Shown: piece by piece, positions 9,292-18,395 of the stretch | Position numbering within the stretch: position 1 is the first letter of the stretch | Layout of the letters: each line of letters begins with the position of its first letter | Assembly (NCBI GenBank): GCA_004153385.1 | Contig: SDAL01000004.1 | Location: 226,834 to 290,833, forward strand | DNA length: 64,000 bases | Direction of reading: 5' to 3' | DNA from: Paracoccaceae bacterium | GTDB taxonomy: Bacteria; Pseudomonadota; Alphaproteobacteria; Rhodobacterales; Rhodobacteraceae | The notes under the pieces: generated by a model | Databases searched by the model: none | What the model was told of the DNA's origin: nothing | What the model saw: the letters and a program-made list of their open reading frames with translations, nothing else | Translations under genes and position numbers: made by a program

Positions 9292-10443
9292 TCAGTTTGA
9301 ACTGCGGGCGAACCATTCAGCCGGATCGATCGGCTCATTGCCCTTGCGCAGTTCCATATAAAGCGTTTCCGGTCGTGTGGCGCCACTGTCTTGTGTGGCA
9401 TCGCTCACAAAATCGACACCGAACTCGCGGGCGCTTGGTTCTGCACCACCCATCAAGCCCAATGCTCCCCCTTGTGGCACAACATCACCAATTTCTCCAT
9501 ACACGGTTCCCATGCCGGCCAGAACCAACAGATACCCGTCATAGGGCTCGATCACCATCACATTTCCGTAGTCGAGAAGTGGCCCGCGATATCTGATGGT
9601 TGCGGGCCACGGGGCGGTCACAAGCGCTGCAGGGGCCGTAGAGATCACCCACCCCGGTCGTTTGATCCCCGCAGCGTCCGCTTCGTTGAACTTGCGCAAA
9701 AGCCCGCCTTCTACCGGCAGCTCCAGATCGCCCTTCACGCTCTCGAAATCTTCCATGGGTGCGCCGATATCACTGTCGAGGTCCAAGATCCCGCTGGCAA
9801 ATCCGTCGAGCGTGTCGGCACTTTGCACAAGCTGACGCAGATCGTCGGGTGTTTCCAGATAGCGCCCGGGCAGGGCCTGACGCTCTGCCACCGCTTGCGA
9901 CAGCGCAGCTCGCGCCCCCTGTACGGAGGTCATGCCGGCCTCCAGCACCGAAATCGCGCCCTGCTGGACCTGCCGCATCTGACGGATGTCTTCCAGTTTG
10001 ACCGACATCGCCTGCGCTTTTTCCTGCAAAGCCGGCGTGACCGCGCCAAGGATCATGCCCGATTGCGCCGTGCCAACCGGCCCAGACGGGTGCAGCAGCA
10101 AAAGCGGCCCGCTGGATTGTTGCATCGTCGCCATGACGCCCAGCAACCGGCCAACCTCGGCGCGCTGTGCATCGAACCCTTTTTTGATCTCGTTTTCCTG
10201 ATCGGCGATCTGGCGCAGCCCCGAACGCAGGGCCGCCAGCCCGTCCTCATAGGCCGAAATTGTCACGGTCAGCGCGGCAATCCGTTCATCTGCACTCGTG
10301 GCGCGGTCCATTGCGTCAATGGCACCGCGCAGGTTTTCAGCCGCTTGCAGGGCGGCATCGGTTGCCTCGTCTGCACGGGCAGGGGTGGATAGCACCCCGC
10401 CCATACACAGGCACAGGCAAAAGACCTCAATCGCTTTGCGCAT
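9292..10443 (-). CDS. EnvC-like murein hydrolase activator (LytM/M23 domain)
   Basis: Periplasmic factor of 383 residues with a signal peptide (1-24, ending ARA), a long coiled-coil region (about 25-230), and a C-terminal M23/LytM domain with YGNVMVIEPYDGYLLVLAGM. The zinc-binding histidines of active M23 peptidases are not in the expected positions: the usual H-x-G/H-x-H strand reads YLLVLAGM. It therefore probably activates amidases rather than cutting itself, as EnvC does. The start codon overlaps the gpmI stop by one base. Confidence 0.87.
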   Translation of the reverse strand: MRKAIEVFCLCLCMGGVLSTPARADEATDAALQAAENLRGAIDAMDRATSADERIAALTVTISAYEDGLAALRSGLRQIADQENEIKKGFDAQRAEVGRLLGVMATMQQSSGPLLLLHPSGPVGTAQSGMILGAVTPALQEKAQAMSVKLEDIRQMRQVQQGAISVLEAGMTSVQGARAALSQAVAERQALPGRYLETPDDLRQLVQSADTLDGFASGILDLDSDIGAPMEDFESVKGDLELPVEGGLLRKFNEADAAGIKRPGWVISTAPAALVTAPWPATIRYRGPLLDYGNVMVIEPYDGYLLVLAGMGTVYGEIGDVVPQGGALGLMGGAEPSAREFGVDFVSDATQDSGATRPETLYMELRKGNEPIDPAEWFARSSN

Positions 10444-11969
10444 CAGTGATCTATCAGGCTTTCGCCGGTCATCTCTTCGGGTTGCTCTACGCCCATCAGC
10501 TCCAGCAATGTGGGCGCAAGATCGGCCAACCGTCCTTTGTGAATGGTGGTGCCTTCAGCCGCACCGACCAGTGCAACAGGCACCAGATTGGTGGTATGGG
10601 CCGTATGCGGGCCGCCGGTCTCTGGATCGATCATCGTTTCGCAATTGCCGTGATCGGCCGTGATGACCATCGCGCCGCCTTGTTTTTCCAAGGCTGCGCG
10701 CACCTTGCCGATATCGCGGTCGATTTCCTCACAGGCTTTCATCGCGGCCTCTAGGCTGCCGGTGTGGCCCACCATATCGCCGTTTGCGTAATTCACCACG
10801 ATCAGATCATAGCCGTGCTCGATGGCCTCGATGAATTTTTCGGTCACTTCGGGCGCAGACATCTCGGGTTGCAGATCATATGTCGCCACCTTCGGGGATT
10901 TCGGCATGAAGCGGTCTTCGCCCTCCCATGGTTCCTCGCGCCCGCCATTGAGGAAAAACGTCACATGCGGATATTTCTCGGTCTCGGCGAGGTGGAACTG
11001 CGTCTTGCCCTGTTTTGCGACCCATTCACCCAAGGTATTGACCAGCTTGCGCTTGGGATAGGCGGTTTGCATGTAGGCATTATGGGCTGTGGAATATTCG
11101 ACCATCCCCAAAGCCGCGGCCCATTTCGGGCGCACGTTTGTGTCGATTTCGGTTTCGGAAAATGTCGGGTCCGCCATAGCGGCCAGAATTTCGCGGGCAC
11201 GATCTGCACGGAAATTCATGCAGAAAATCCCGTCGCCATCTTTGGCGCCTGTGTAATCCCCGATAACGGTCGGCGCGATAAACTCGTCCATTTCCGTCTT
11301 GGCATAGCTTTGGGCCACGGCCTTTGCGGGGGTGTCGGCGGCCTCGCCTTGGGCATTCAGGATCGCGTTATACGCGCGCCCCACACGTTCCCAGCGGTTG
11401 TCACGGTCCATTGCCCAATACCGGCCGATCACGGTGCCCACACGTGCACCATCGGGAAGGCGCGCCATCAGATCATCGATGAACCGTCCTGCACTGTCGG
11501 GGGCCACGTCGCGCCCGTCGGTGATGGCATGCAACACCACCGGCACGCCTGCGTCGGTAAGTGCGCGACAGCCTGCCAGAACATGTTCGATATGGCCGTG
11601 CACCCCGCCATCGGAGATAACCCCCAGAACATGTGCGGTCCCGCCAGAGGATTTCATGGTCTGGATAAAGGTCTTCAGGGCGTCATTGTCGAAAAACGAT
11701 CCGTCCTCGATTGCCAGATCGATCTGGCCCAGATCCATGGCCACCACACGGCCGGCGCCGATATTGGTATGACCCACTTCCGAATTGCCCATCTGGCCTT
11801 TTGGTAGACCCACGTCCGGGCCAAAGGTGACCAGCGTGGATTTCGGGCTTTCGGCCCAGATCCGGTCGATATTGGGTGTATGCGCAAGGGCGGGCGCATT
11901 GCCTTCGGTCTGGGCAGTTTCGCCCCAACCATCCAAAATGCACAAAACGACGGGTTTCGGGTGAGTCAT
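10443..11969 (-). CDS. gpmI: 2,3-bisphosphoglycerate-independent phosphoglycerate mutase
   Basis: Interconverts 3- and 2-phosphoglycerate in glycolysis, 508 residues. The alkaline-phosphatase-type metal site shows LDGWG (Asp13) and the phosphorylated serine of GNSEVGHTNIGAGR (Ser63); the C-terminal metal ligands are in TADHGN and GGPHTAHTTN. I use ATG 11969 (MTHPKPVVLC); the in-frame start at 12002 would add 11 unconserved residues. It overlaps the EnvC-like gene by one base. Confidence 0.95.
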   Translation of the reverse strand: MTHPKPVVLCILDGWGETAQTEGNAPALAHTPNIDRIWAESPKSTLVTFGPDVGLPKGQMGNSEVGHTNIGAGRVVAMDLGQIDLAIEDGSFFDNDALKTFIQTMKSSGGTAHVLGVISDGGVHGHIEHVLAGCRALTDAGVPVVLHAITDGRDVAPDSAGRFIDDLMARLPDGARVGTVIGRYWAMDRDNRWERVGRAYNAILNAQGEAADTPAKAVAQSYAKTEMDEFIAPTVIGDYTGAKDGDGIFCMNFRADRAREILAAMADPTFSETEIDTNVRPKWAAALGMVEYSTAHNAYMQTAYPKRKLVNTLGEWVAKQGKTQFHLAETEKYPHVTFFLNGGREEPWEGEDRFMPKSPKVATYDLQPEMSAPEVTEKFIEAIEHGYDLIVVNYANGDMVGHTGSLEAAMKACEEIDRDIGKVRAALEKQGGAMVITADHGNCETMIDPETGGPHTAHTTNLVPVALVGAAEGTTIHKGRLADLAPTLLELMGVEQPEEMTGESLIDH

Positions 11970-12047
11970 CGGGCAGCCTCGTTGAAAATCCTCGGAAAAC
12001 ATCTTTACGCATCGGGGCAGGGCGCGGCAACCACCGTGCTGCCCCGC

Positions 12048-12776
12048 TCAAGCGGCAGTGAACAAAATTCGTGTGGCGCGCGGGTGCGGACAGGGGAGTT
12101 CTGTCAGCTCTGTCTGATCCAGAAGCGCCGTCAGCCCCGCATCCGGTGCATCACCATAGGCCGAAAGCAGGTCCAGCACCACAGCCCCGCCCGATTGCAG
12201 GGTTTGCAGAAATATCGGAAGATACATCCCGACCGGATAGCTGAAACCGCATGATCGTGTGGAGATCACCAGATCCCCGTAAAGCCCGTCAAGATGCTGC
12301 GGGCTTTTCACGGGATTGATCTTGCGCAGTTGCCGCAGGCCGTTGGCACGCAAGAATGCGCCAGCCGCATCCAGTGATGCATGGCCGGACCCGGTCTTGC
12401 TCCAGAACCGCGATTGGCCGGCGCTGTCTTCGATGTCGATCAGAATGCTGGCGCTGTCGAATTCGGCCAGAAAGAACAGATTGATCAATCCCTGTCCGCA
12501 GCCGATATCGATGATCCGGCGCGGCGACAGTTGATGGTCCTCAAGTGCGCGTGAAATCGACAGATAGCCCTGATAGGCGTCATGCAGCGCGCCTTGGAAT
12601 ATCTGCATGCGGTTGGCTTGGGCTTCTGCCAGAAGCGGGGCAGGGTCGCCGTCGAGGAATGCGTCACGTGCAGATTGGGTGATCAGGTGCGGATTTTGAT
12701 ACCCCAGATACATAAGGCTGTGATCTGACAACGTACTGGTGTCGATGTCATTCACATCGGGTTGGTCAACCTGCAT
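12048..12776 (-). CDS. SAM-dependent methyltransferase of unknown substrate
   Basis: Class I methyltransferase fold, 242 residues. The SAM-binding motif I is DIGCGQG in IIDIGCGQGLINLFFLAEF near the middle, followed by an acidic strand-2 end (ILIDIED). The ~85 residues before motif I are helical and unassigned. ATG 12776 has AGGAGA 5 bases upstream, so the longer open frame to 12848 is not used. It lies downstream of rlmH; the substrate cannot be inferred. Confidence 0.75.
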   Translation of the reverse strand: MQVDQPDVNDIDTSTLSDHSLMYLGYQNPHLITQSARDAFLDGDPAPLLAEAQANRMQIFQGALHDAYQGYLSISRALEDHQLSPRRIIDIGCGQGLINLFFLAEFDSASILIDIEDSAGQSRFWSKTGSGHASLDAAGAFLRANGLRQLRKINPVKSPQHLDGLYGDLVISTRSCGFSYPVGMYLPIFLQTLQSGGAVVLDLLSAYGDAPDAGLTALLDQTELTELPCPHPRATRILFTAA

Positions 12777-12844
12777 GCATCTCTCCTGACTATGCATCGG
12801 CAACCTATCAGCGCGCGCTGGCGCCGCAAGAGCGGTGGCAAGAG

Positions 12845-13312
12845 TCAAAGCCGGTGATAGGGTGTGCCCGCCATAATCTGGCCCGCGCGATAGACCTGTT
12901 CGGAGATCATCACGCGCACCAGCATATGCGGCCAGACCATTTTGCCAAAGCTGATAGACAGATCGGCACGGGCGCGCAGATCGGGATCGATCCCGTCTGC
13001 CCCGCCGATGACAAAGCAGATATCACGTGACATATCGCGCCATTGTTGCAGCCTGTCTGCAAATTCGGGCGATGACATGACGGTGCCGCGCTCGTCCAGG
13101 GTGATCATGGCCGCGCCCGCAGGCAAGGCACGCTCTATCAGGCGCGCCTCTTCGGCCATTCCCAGATTGCGCTTGTCTTCCACCTCGACAATGTGCGCCG
13201 GACCAAGGCCCATATTGCGCCCAGCCTTATTGAACCGATCAAGGTAATCCTTGATCAGAACCAGCTCTGGTCCTTTGCGAAGCTTGCCGACGGCGAGAAT
13301 TGTCACTTTCAT
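12845..13312 (-). CDS. rlmH: 23S rRNA pseudouridine-1915 N3-methyltransferase RlmH
   Basis: SPOUT-family methyltransferase acting on the 70S ribosome, 155 residues as expected. Conserved features include ITLDERG in the middle, the knot motif FVIGGADG with the following acidic residues, and the C-terminal HMLVRVMISEQVYRAGQI...YHRL. It is preceded by rsfS on the same strand, a pairing conserved across bacteria. Confidence 0.95.
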   Translation of the reverse strand: MKVTILAVGKLRKGPELVLIKDYLDRFNKAGRNMGLGPAHIVEVEDKRNLGMAEEARLIERALPAGAAMITLDERGTVMSSPEFADRLQQWRDMSRDICFVIGGADGIDPDLRARADLSISFGKMVWPHMLVRVMISEQVYRAGQIMAGTPYHRL

Positions 13313-13342
13313 CGAAGATAACCACCAACCGTCGTAATCGGA

Positions 13343-13708
13343 TTACACGGCGTCGCCGGTAGGAACCCACATTTTTTCAAGCTGATAGAAATCGCGGACT
13401 TCAGGACGGAACAGGTGCACGATCACATCGCCGGAATCAAGCAGGACCCAATCGCCCTGTTCTTTGCCTTCGATTTTGCAAAGCACACCGAATTCCGTTT
13501 TCAGCCGTTCCGACAGTTTCTCCGCCATGGAAGACACCTGACGGCTGGACCGGCCCGAGCAGATCACCATGTGATCAGACATCGCCGAACGTCCGGCCAA
13601 ATCGATAGTGACGACATCTTCCGCCTTGTCATCCTCGAGCGAGGACAACACACGTGCGAGAATTTTCTCGCTTGTCGTTTCGGCACCGGCCACAATATCT
13701 GCAGTCAT
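13343..13708 (-). CDS. rsfS: Ribosomal silencing factor RsfS
   Basis: Binds ribosomal protein L14 and blocks subunit joining in starved cells. Using ATG 13708, which has AGGTGG 5 bases upstream, the protein is 121 residues; an upstream start at 13810 would add 34 residues not typical of the family. Visible family features are DDKAEDVVTIDL, SDHMVICSGRSSRQV, GDWVLLDSGDVIVHLF and RDFYQLEKMW. It lies 30 bases upstream of rlmH. Confidence 0.92.
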   Translation of the reverse strand: MTADIVAGAETTSEKILARVLSSLEDDKAEDVVTIDLAGRSAMSDHMVICSGRSSRQVSSMAEKLSERLKTEFGVLCKIEGKEQGDWVLLDSGDVIVHLFRPEVRDFYQLEKMWVPTGDAV

Positions 13709-13841
13709 TGGCACCACCTGTGCAACGGCATCACCCGCTGCGAGATCAAGATGAGACAGGACATAGTCCTCCCGAGGTTGCGCGCCGTCCCAGCCCCGAC
13801 GCTTGGGCATGACGCTAAAATAGCATTACGAGCCACAAATC

Positions 13842-15188
13842 TCAACTTTTGTGCGCGGTGTTTTCGCGCACAGGTTGCGTGCTGAGCGTCGAACCGCGTA
13901 AAACCGTGACTTCGCGTTGTGGGAAAGGAATGGAAATATCATGTTCCTTAAACTTGTCCCACAGCGCCAGATAGACCGCCCCGCGCACATTTGTAAGCCC
14001 CTCAACGGGATCTGTGATCCAAAAACGCAGGATATAGTCAACAGAACTGTCGCCAAAGCCCACGATATGACAAACGGTACGGCGATCTTTCAGAACACGA
14101 TCAACCGATTGCGCGGCCTCAAGGGCGACTTTGCGCACCAGATGGGGGTCATCGTTATAAGAGGTTCCAAAGAACAGATCGATGCGCACGAATTCGTCGG
14201 AATGCGACCAGTTGACCACCTGACCGGTGATCAGATCCTCGTTCGGGATCAAAAACTCCTTGCCGTCACGGGTCACCACCGACACATAGCGCGCGCCAAG
14301 CGAGTGGATCCAGCCGAAGGTTTCGCCCAGTGAGATCACATCGCCGGGCTTGATCGATTTGTCGAGCAAGATGATCACCCCCGATATCAGGTTCGATACC
14401 ACCTTTTGCAAACCAAAGCCCAAACCGACCCCGATCGCGCCCGATAGCACCGCCAGCCCCGTTAGATCAAAACCCAGCGATTTCAGGCCGATATAGGCTG
14501 CCATCCCGAACAGCATCACCTGCATGCCCTTGATGATCAGCTCCCGCATGGAGGGGCTGATTTCCTCGTTGCGGCGGATCGCGCCGGAGGCCTGACGAGA
14601 AAACAGGCGCGCCCCTGTCAAAAGAACTGTGGTGATGATCAGCGCTTTGACCACCGTCAGCGCGGAAAGCCTAAAGCTTCCGAAGGTAAGCGCGATCCCG
14701 TCCAGTATGTTGGCGGCATCATCACCAAGGCCCAGATAATGAAGCGTAACCCCGATCCACAAGGCCCATGTCACCAGCTTGCGGATCAGCGGATTTGGGA
14801 TCAGCCGTGCAAATATGCCAATCGCCAGCCATGCCGTGCAGATGGTCGCGACCAGCTCCACGATAAATCTATAGGACACAAACGGGGTCAGCTGCGCGGC
14901 GACAACCACCAGCATCCACGCCAGTGTGACAAATACGATCCCGCGCATGCGATCACGGATCACGATCACCCAGCGCAGTTGCTGGGCGTTCAGCGCCCGA
15001 CTGCGCGCCCAGCCCGACAGCCGCGGGGCCACGATCCATCGACCGATCACATGCGCCAGACCGAATGCCACGATCAACGCGGCCACCTGCCAGATGCGCG
15101 ATGGATAGACCAGCGCGGTAATATGCAACCTTAGCTGTGCCCAGATCGCATTGATTTCGTTGAACGTGGCGGGGTCGATAAATTCCAT
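13842..15188 (-). CDS. MscS-family mechanosensitive ion channel
   Basis: Inner-membrane channel protein of 448 residues. Several hydrophobic segments occupy the first ~250 residues; the pore-lining helix is rich in glycine and alanine (TGLAVLSGAIGVGLGFGLQKVV), followed by the MscS beta domain with GDVISLGETFGWI and FLIPNEDLITGQVVNW. A GAGGAG ribosome-binding site is 5 bases before the ATG. It ends 33 bases upstream of the long rsfS frame and is likely monocistronic or leads into rsfS. Confidence 0.92.
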   Translation of the reverse strand: MEFIDPATFNEINAIWAQLRLHITALVYPSRIWQVAALIVAFGLAHVIGRWIVAPRLSGWARSRALNAQQLRWVIVIRDRMRGIVFVTLAWMLVVVAAQLTPFVSYRFIVELVATICTAWLAIGIFARLIPNPLIRKLVTWALWIGVTLHYLGLGDDAANILDGIALTFGSFRLSALTVVKALIITTVLLTGARLFSRQASGAIRRNEEISPSMRELIIKGMQVMLFGMAAYIGLKSLGFDLTGLAVLSGAIGVGLGFGLQKVVSNLISGVIILLDKSIKPGDVISLGETFGWIHSLGARYVSVVTRDGKEFLIPNEDLITGQVVNWSHSDEFVRIDLFFGTSYNDDPHLVRKVALEAAQSVDRVLKDRRTVCHIVGFGDSSVDYILRFWITDPVEGLTNVRGAVYLALWDKFKEHDISIPFPQREVTVLRGSTLSTQPVRENTAHKS

Positions 15189-15517
15189 GGGCGCTCCTCG
15201 TTTGGGTCACGATACCCTGATTTCCGGCGAAATCATCCGCTCATCGACACAAACCCTGTGTATTGCAATGTGTTCAGGGCGCGGTTGGCGCCGGATTTTC
15301 TTGCGAGCGTGGCAAGATGCGCGTATATCCACGCCCATGACACGGATTTTCAATATCAACGAACGTACCCGCCTTCGCGAGCGTTTTTACGGCGAAAGCC
15401 GCTCGGTCCTTGCACGACTGTGACGCGGGCATGATCGCATGTCCTGAAAAGGACTGTGCCATCTGCCCATCCTGTGCCGACAAAAAATTCCACAGCTATC
15501 CTTAGAAAGTGAGAGCC
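15189..15517. other. Gene-free stretch between the MscS-type gene and leuC
   Basis: 329 bases holding the divergent promoters. A 28-codon frame starts at ATG 15337 and ends at 15423; it encodes a highly basic peptide (seven Arg) with no ribosome-binding site, so I do not call it a gene. A small hairpin with GTCC/GGAC arms is at 15441-15454. No leucine-rich leader peptide or classic attenuator was seen ahead of leuC. Confidence 0.5.
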
Positions 15518-16939
15518 ATGTCTGCTCCGAAGACCCTTTATGACAAAATCTGGGACGCACATCTTGTGTCCGAAGACGATGATGGCACATGCCTTTTGTA
15601 TATCGACCGTCACCTTGTGCACGAGGTCACCAGCCCGCAGGCCTTTGAAGGGTTGCGTCTGGCAGGTCGTGCGGTGCGCGCGCCGGAAAAAACCATTGCC
15701 GTGCCGGATCACAACGTGCCCACCACGCTGGACCGTGCCAAGGGTATCGAAAACGAGGAAAGCCGGATTCAGGTCGACGCGCTTGATAAAAACGCGCGCG
15801 ATTTCGGTGTGAACTATTACCCTGTGTCCGATGTGCGCCAAGGGATCGTGCATATCGTGGGGCCTGAAAACGGCTGGACCCTGCCCGGCATGACAGTGGT
15901 CTGCGGCGACAGCCACACCGCCACCCATGGTGCATTCGGTGCGCTGGCCCACGGGATCGGCACCTCCGAGGTGGAGCATGTTCTGGCCACCCAGACGCTG
16001 ATCCAGTCGAAATCCAAAAACATGAAAGTGGAAATCACCGGCAAACTGCGCCCGGGTGTGACCGCCAAGGACATCACCCTTGCGGTGATCGGTGAAACCG
16101 GCACCGCAGGCGGCAATGGCCACGTCATCGAATATTGTGGCGAGGCGATCCGTGCGCTGTCGATGGAAGGCCGTATGACGGTGTGCAACATGGCGATCGA
16201 GGGCGGTGCCCGTGCCGGCCTGATTGCGCCGGACGAGACCACATTCGAGTATGTCAAAGGTCGCGCACATGCGCCCAAAGGCGCGCAATGGGATGCGGCG
16301 ATGTCGTGGTGGAAAACGCTTTTCACCGACGAAGGCGCGCATTTCGACAAGGTTGTTACACTGCGCGGCGAGGATATCGCCCCCGTTGTCACATGGGGCA
16401 CATCGCCCGAAGATGTGCTGCCGATCAGTGAAAACGTGCCGTCCACCGAAGATTTCACCGGTGGCAAGGTCGAGGCGGTGCGCCGTTCACTGGAGTATAT
16501 GGACCTCACCCCGGGCATGAAGCTTGAAGATATCAAGATCGACGTGGTCTTTATCGGCTCGTGCACCAATGGCAGGATCGAGGATCTTCGTGCGGCTGCG
16601 GCCGTGTTGAAAGATCGCAAGATCGCCGATGGTGTGCGGGCGATGGTTGTGCCGGGTTCGGGCCTTGTGCGCGCGCAGGCCGAAGAAGAAGGTCTGGACA
16701 AGATCTTTCTGGATGCCGGTCTGGAGTGGCGCATGGCAGGGTGTTCCATGTGTCTGGCCATGAACCCCGACCAGCTGGCCCCGGGCGAGCGCTGTGCCTC
16801 GACCTCCAACCGTAATTTCGAGGGCCGTCAGGGACGTGGTGGGCGCACCCACCTGATGAGCCCCGCGATGGCCGCAGCCGCAGCCGTTACCGGACATCTG
16901 ACCGATGTGCGCAAGTTCATGGAACTTGAGGACGCCTAA
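15518..16939 (+). CDS. leuC: 3-isopropylmalate dehydratase large subunit
   Basis: Aconitase-family [4Fe-4S] enzyme that isomerises 2- to 3-isopropylmalate in leucine synthesis, 473 residues. The cluster cysteines are C349 (GSCTNGR), C409 and C412 (CSMC); substrate motifs such as [13 protein letters not shown] are present. ATG 15518 ([12 protein letters not shown]) matches family starts; the in-frame ATG at 15509 would add three residues. leuD follows after 91 bases containing a strong hairpin. Confidence 0.96.
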   Translation: MSAPKTLYDKIWDAHLVSEDDDGTCLLYIDRHLVHEVTSPQAFEGLRLAGRAVRAPEKTIAVPDHNVPTTLDRAKGIENEESRIQVDALDKNARDFGVNYYPVSDVRQGIVHIVGPENGWTLPGMTVVCGDSHTATHGAFGALAHGIGTSEVEHVLATQTLIQSKSKNMKVEITGKLRPGVTAKDITLAVIGETGTAGGNGHVIEYCGEAIRALSMEGRMTVCNMAIEGGARAGLIAPDETTFEYVKGRAHAPKGAQWDAAMSWWKTLFTDEGAHFDKVVTLRGEDIAPVVTWGTSPEDVLPISENVPSTEDFTGGKVEAVRRSLEYMDLTPGMKLEDIKIDVVFIGSCTNGRIEDLRAAAAVLKDRKIADGVRAMVVPGSGLVRAQAEEEGLDKIFLDAGLEWRMAGCSMCLAMNPDQLAPGERCASTSNRNFEGRQGRGGRTHLMSPAMAAAAAVTGHLTDVRKFMELEDA

Positions 16940-16965
16940 GATGCTGCCACGCGGCATCTGAACAC

Positions 16966-16993
16966 GTCCCGGCGGCACACAGGCCGCTGGGAC
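16966..16993 (+). other. Intercistronic hairpin between leuC and leuD
   Basis: GTCCC-G-GCGGC and GCCGC-T-GGGAC arms enclose a 6-base loop, with no T run behind it. It could stabilise the leuC message or lower expression of leuD; this is inference. Confidence 0.5.
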
Positions 16994-17030
16994 ATAAGCG
17001 CCGCAAGGCTTGCCACAAGGAATAAGAACG

Positions 17031-17636
17031 ATGGATAAATTCGAAAAAGTAACCGGCGTCGCGGCGCCCATGCCGCTGGTCAATATCGACACCGATATGA
17101 TCATCCCGAAGAACTTCCTCAAAACGATCAAGCGCACCGGTCTGGGCGTGCATGCATTTGCGGAAATGCGGTATGACGATGCGGGCAATGAAAACCCCGA
17201 TTTCGTGCTGAACAAAGACAAATACCGCGCCGCGCAAATTCTTGTTGTGGGGGATAACTTCGGCTGCGGTTCCTCGCGCGAGCATGCGCCATGGGCGTTG
17301 GCCGATTACGGGATCAAGGCAATTGTCTCGACCTCTTATGCAGATATTTTCTATAATAACTGCTTTAAAAACGGGATGTTGCCGATTGTCCTGCCACGCG
17401 AGCAGGTGGACATGCTGATGTCGGACGCGGAAAAGGGCTCCAACGCGCGGATGACGGTGGATCTTGAAGCGCAAGAGATCACCACCTCTGACGGCGAGGT
17501 CATTACATTCCAGATCGACCCGTTCAAAAAACACTGCCTGCTGGAAGGCCTGGACGACATCGGTCTGACGCTGAACAAAGAGGCCTCGATCGATGCGTTC
17601 GAGACACAGGCATCGCAATCGCGCCCTTGGGTGTGA
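17031..17636 (+). CDS. leuD: 3-isopropylmalate dehydratase small subunit
   Basis: Partner of LeuC carrying the swivel domain, 201 residues. It shows the family motifs [14 protein letters not shown] and the substrate-recognition loop [17 protein letters not shown]. The start at ATG 17031 (MDKFEKVTG) fits family alignments; the ATG at 17010 would add seven residues. A terminator follows directly. Confidence 0.95.
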   Translation: MDKFEKVTGVAAPMPLVNIDTDMIIPKNFLKTIKRTGLGVHAFAEMRYDDAGNENPDFVLNKDKYRAAQILVVGDNFGCGSSREHAPWALADYGIKAIVSTSYADIFYNNCFKNGMLPIVLPREQVDMLMSDAEKGSNARMTVDLEAQEITTSDGEVITFQIDPFKKHCLLEGLDDIGLTLNKEASIDAFETQASQSRPWV

Positions 17637-17660
17637 TCGTGCGATAGAGACCGGTATTCA

Positions 17661-17687
17661 GGCCGTCCCGCATCGGGGCGGCCTTTT
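17661..17687 (+). terminator. Intrinsic terminator after leuD
   Basis: GGCCG-CCCG and CGGG-CGGCC arms with a short loop, followed by TTTTT. Confidence 0.85.
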
Positions 17688-17786
17688 TACTTGTGGTTTT
17701 CTGCTTGCATCGCGCTGGATCAGGCGCGTTAGGATAGCTGGTACATGACGGGGGCTTACAGGGCCGCCCTCGGGGAGGATTTTGAA

Positions 17787-18314
17787 ATGAATATTGCAAA
17801 GAGCTTTACAATTGTGGGCGTCATTTTGGTGGTGATCGGCATTTTCGCGCTGATAAATCCGTTTGCGGCGTCTTTTGCTGTCACAGTGTTGGTGGGCGCG
17901 GCCTTCCTGCTTGCAGGGGTTGTTCAGGCGTGGGTCGTGTTCAACGACAAAACAGCCCAAGACCGCCTATGGCACGCCCTTGTGGCGCTTATGAACATCG
18001 TGGTCGGTGTCTGGCTTCTGGCCGATTGGGGGGCCGGGATGGCGTCGCTGACCCTTCTGTTGGGGGTGTTGTTTCTGGCAGGCGGCGTGGTGCGTATCTT
18101 GGTTGCCATACAGCGCAGCGCAGGGCGGATACGTCTGGCGCTGATCGCATCTGGTGCGATCTCGGCGCTGCTGGGGGTGCTTATTTTCAGCAATTTCGCG
18201 GCAATGGCCGATAGTTTTCTGGGGGTGCTCCTCGGGATCGAGATGCTGATGAATGGCGGCGGACTGATTGTGCTGGGGTATGTGTTACGCAATGGGCCGC
18301 CCTCGGCGCGATGA
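17787..18314 (+). CDS. HdeD-like (DUF308) membrane protein
   Basis: A 175-residue integral membrane protein with six hydrophobic helices arranged as paired repeats, typical of HdeD/DUF308 proteins linked to acid or envelope stress. Glycine- and alanine-rich helices (VGVILVVIGIFALINPF at the start) resemble the family. ATG 17787 has a GGGGAGGA ribosome-binding site. It stands alone between two terminator-like regions. Confidence 0.82.
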   Translation: MNIAKSFTIVGVILVVIGIFALINPFAASFAVTVLVGAAFLLAGVVQAWVVFNDKTAQDRLWHALVALMNIVVGVWLLADWGAGMASLTLLLGVLFLAGGVVRILVAIQRSAGRIRLALIASGAISALLGVLIFSNFAAMADSFLGVLLGIEMLMNGGGLIVLGYVLRNGPPSAR

Positions 18315-18395
18315 TGGCCGTCAGATCGCTGCGGAGTACCATTTACAAAATATAAGTAGGTGCTGTGCCACTGTACGGTTATGACAAGGGCATTC

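Noticed and set aside
10764..11807. 347-codon open frame opposite gpmI
   Set aside because: Lies wholly within gpmI on the other strand; composition follows the codon bias of gpmI and no family is recognisable.
15356..16342. 328-codon open frame opposite leuC
   Set aside because: Antisense shadow of a well-supported enzyme gene.
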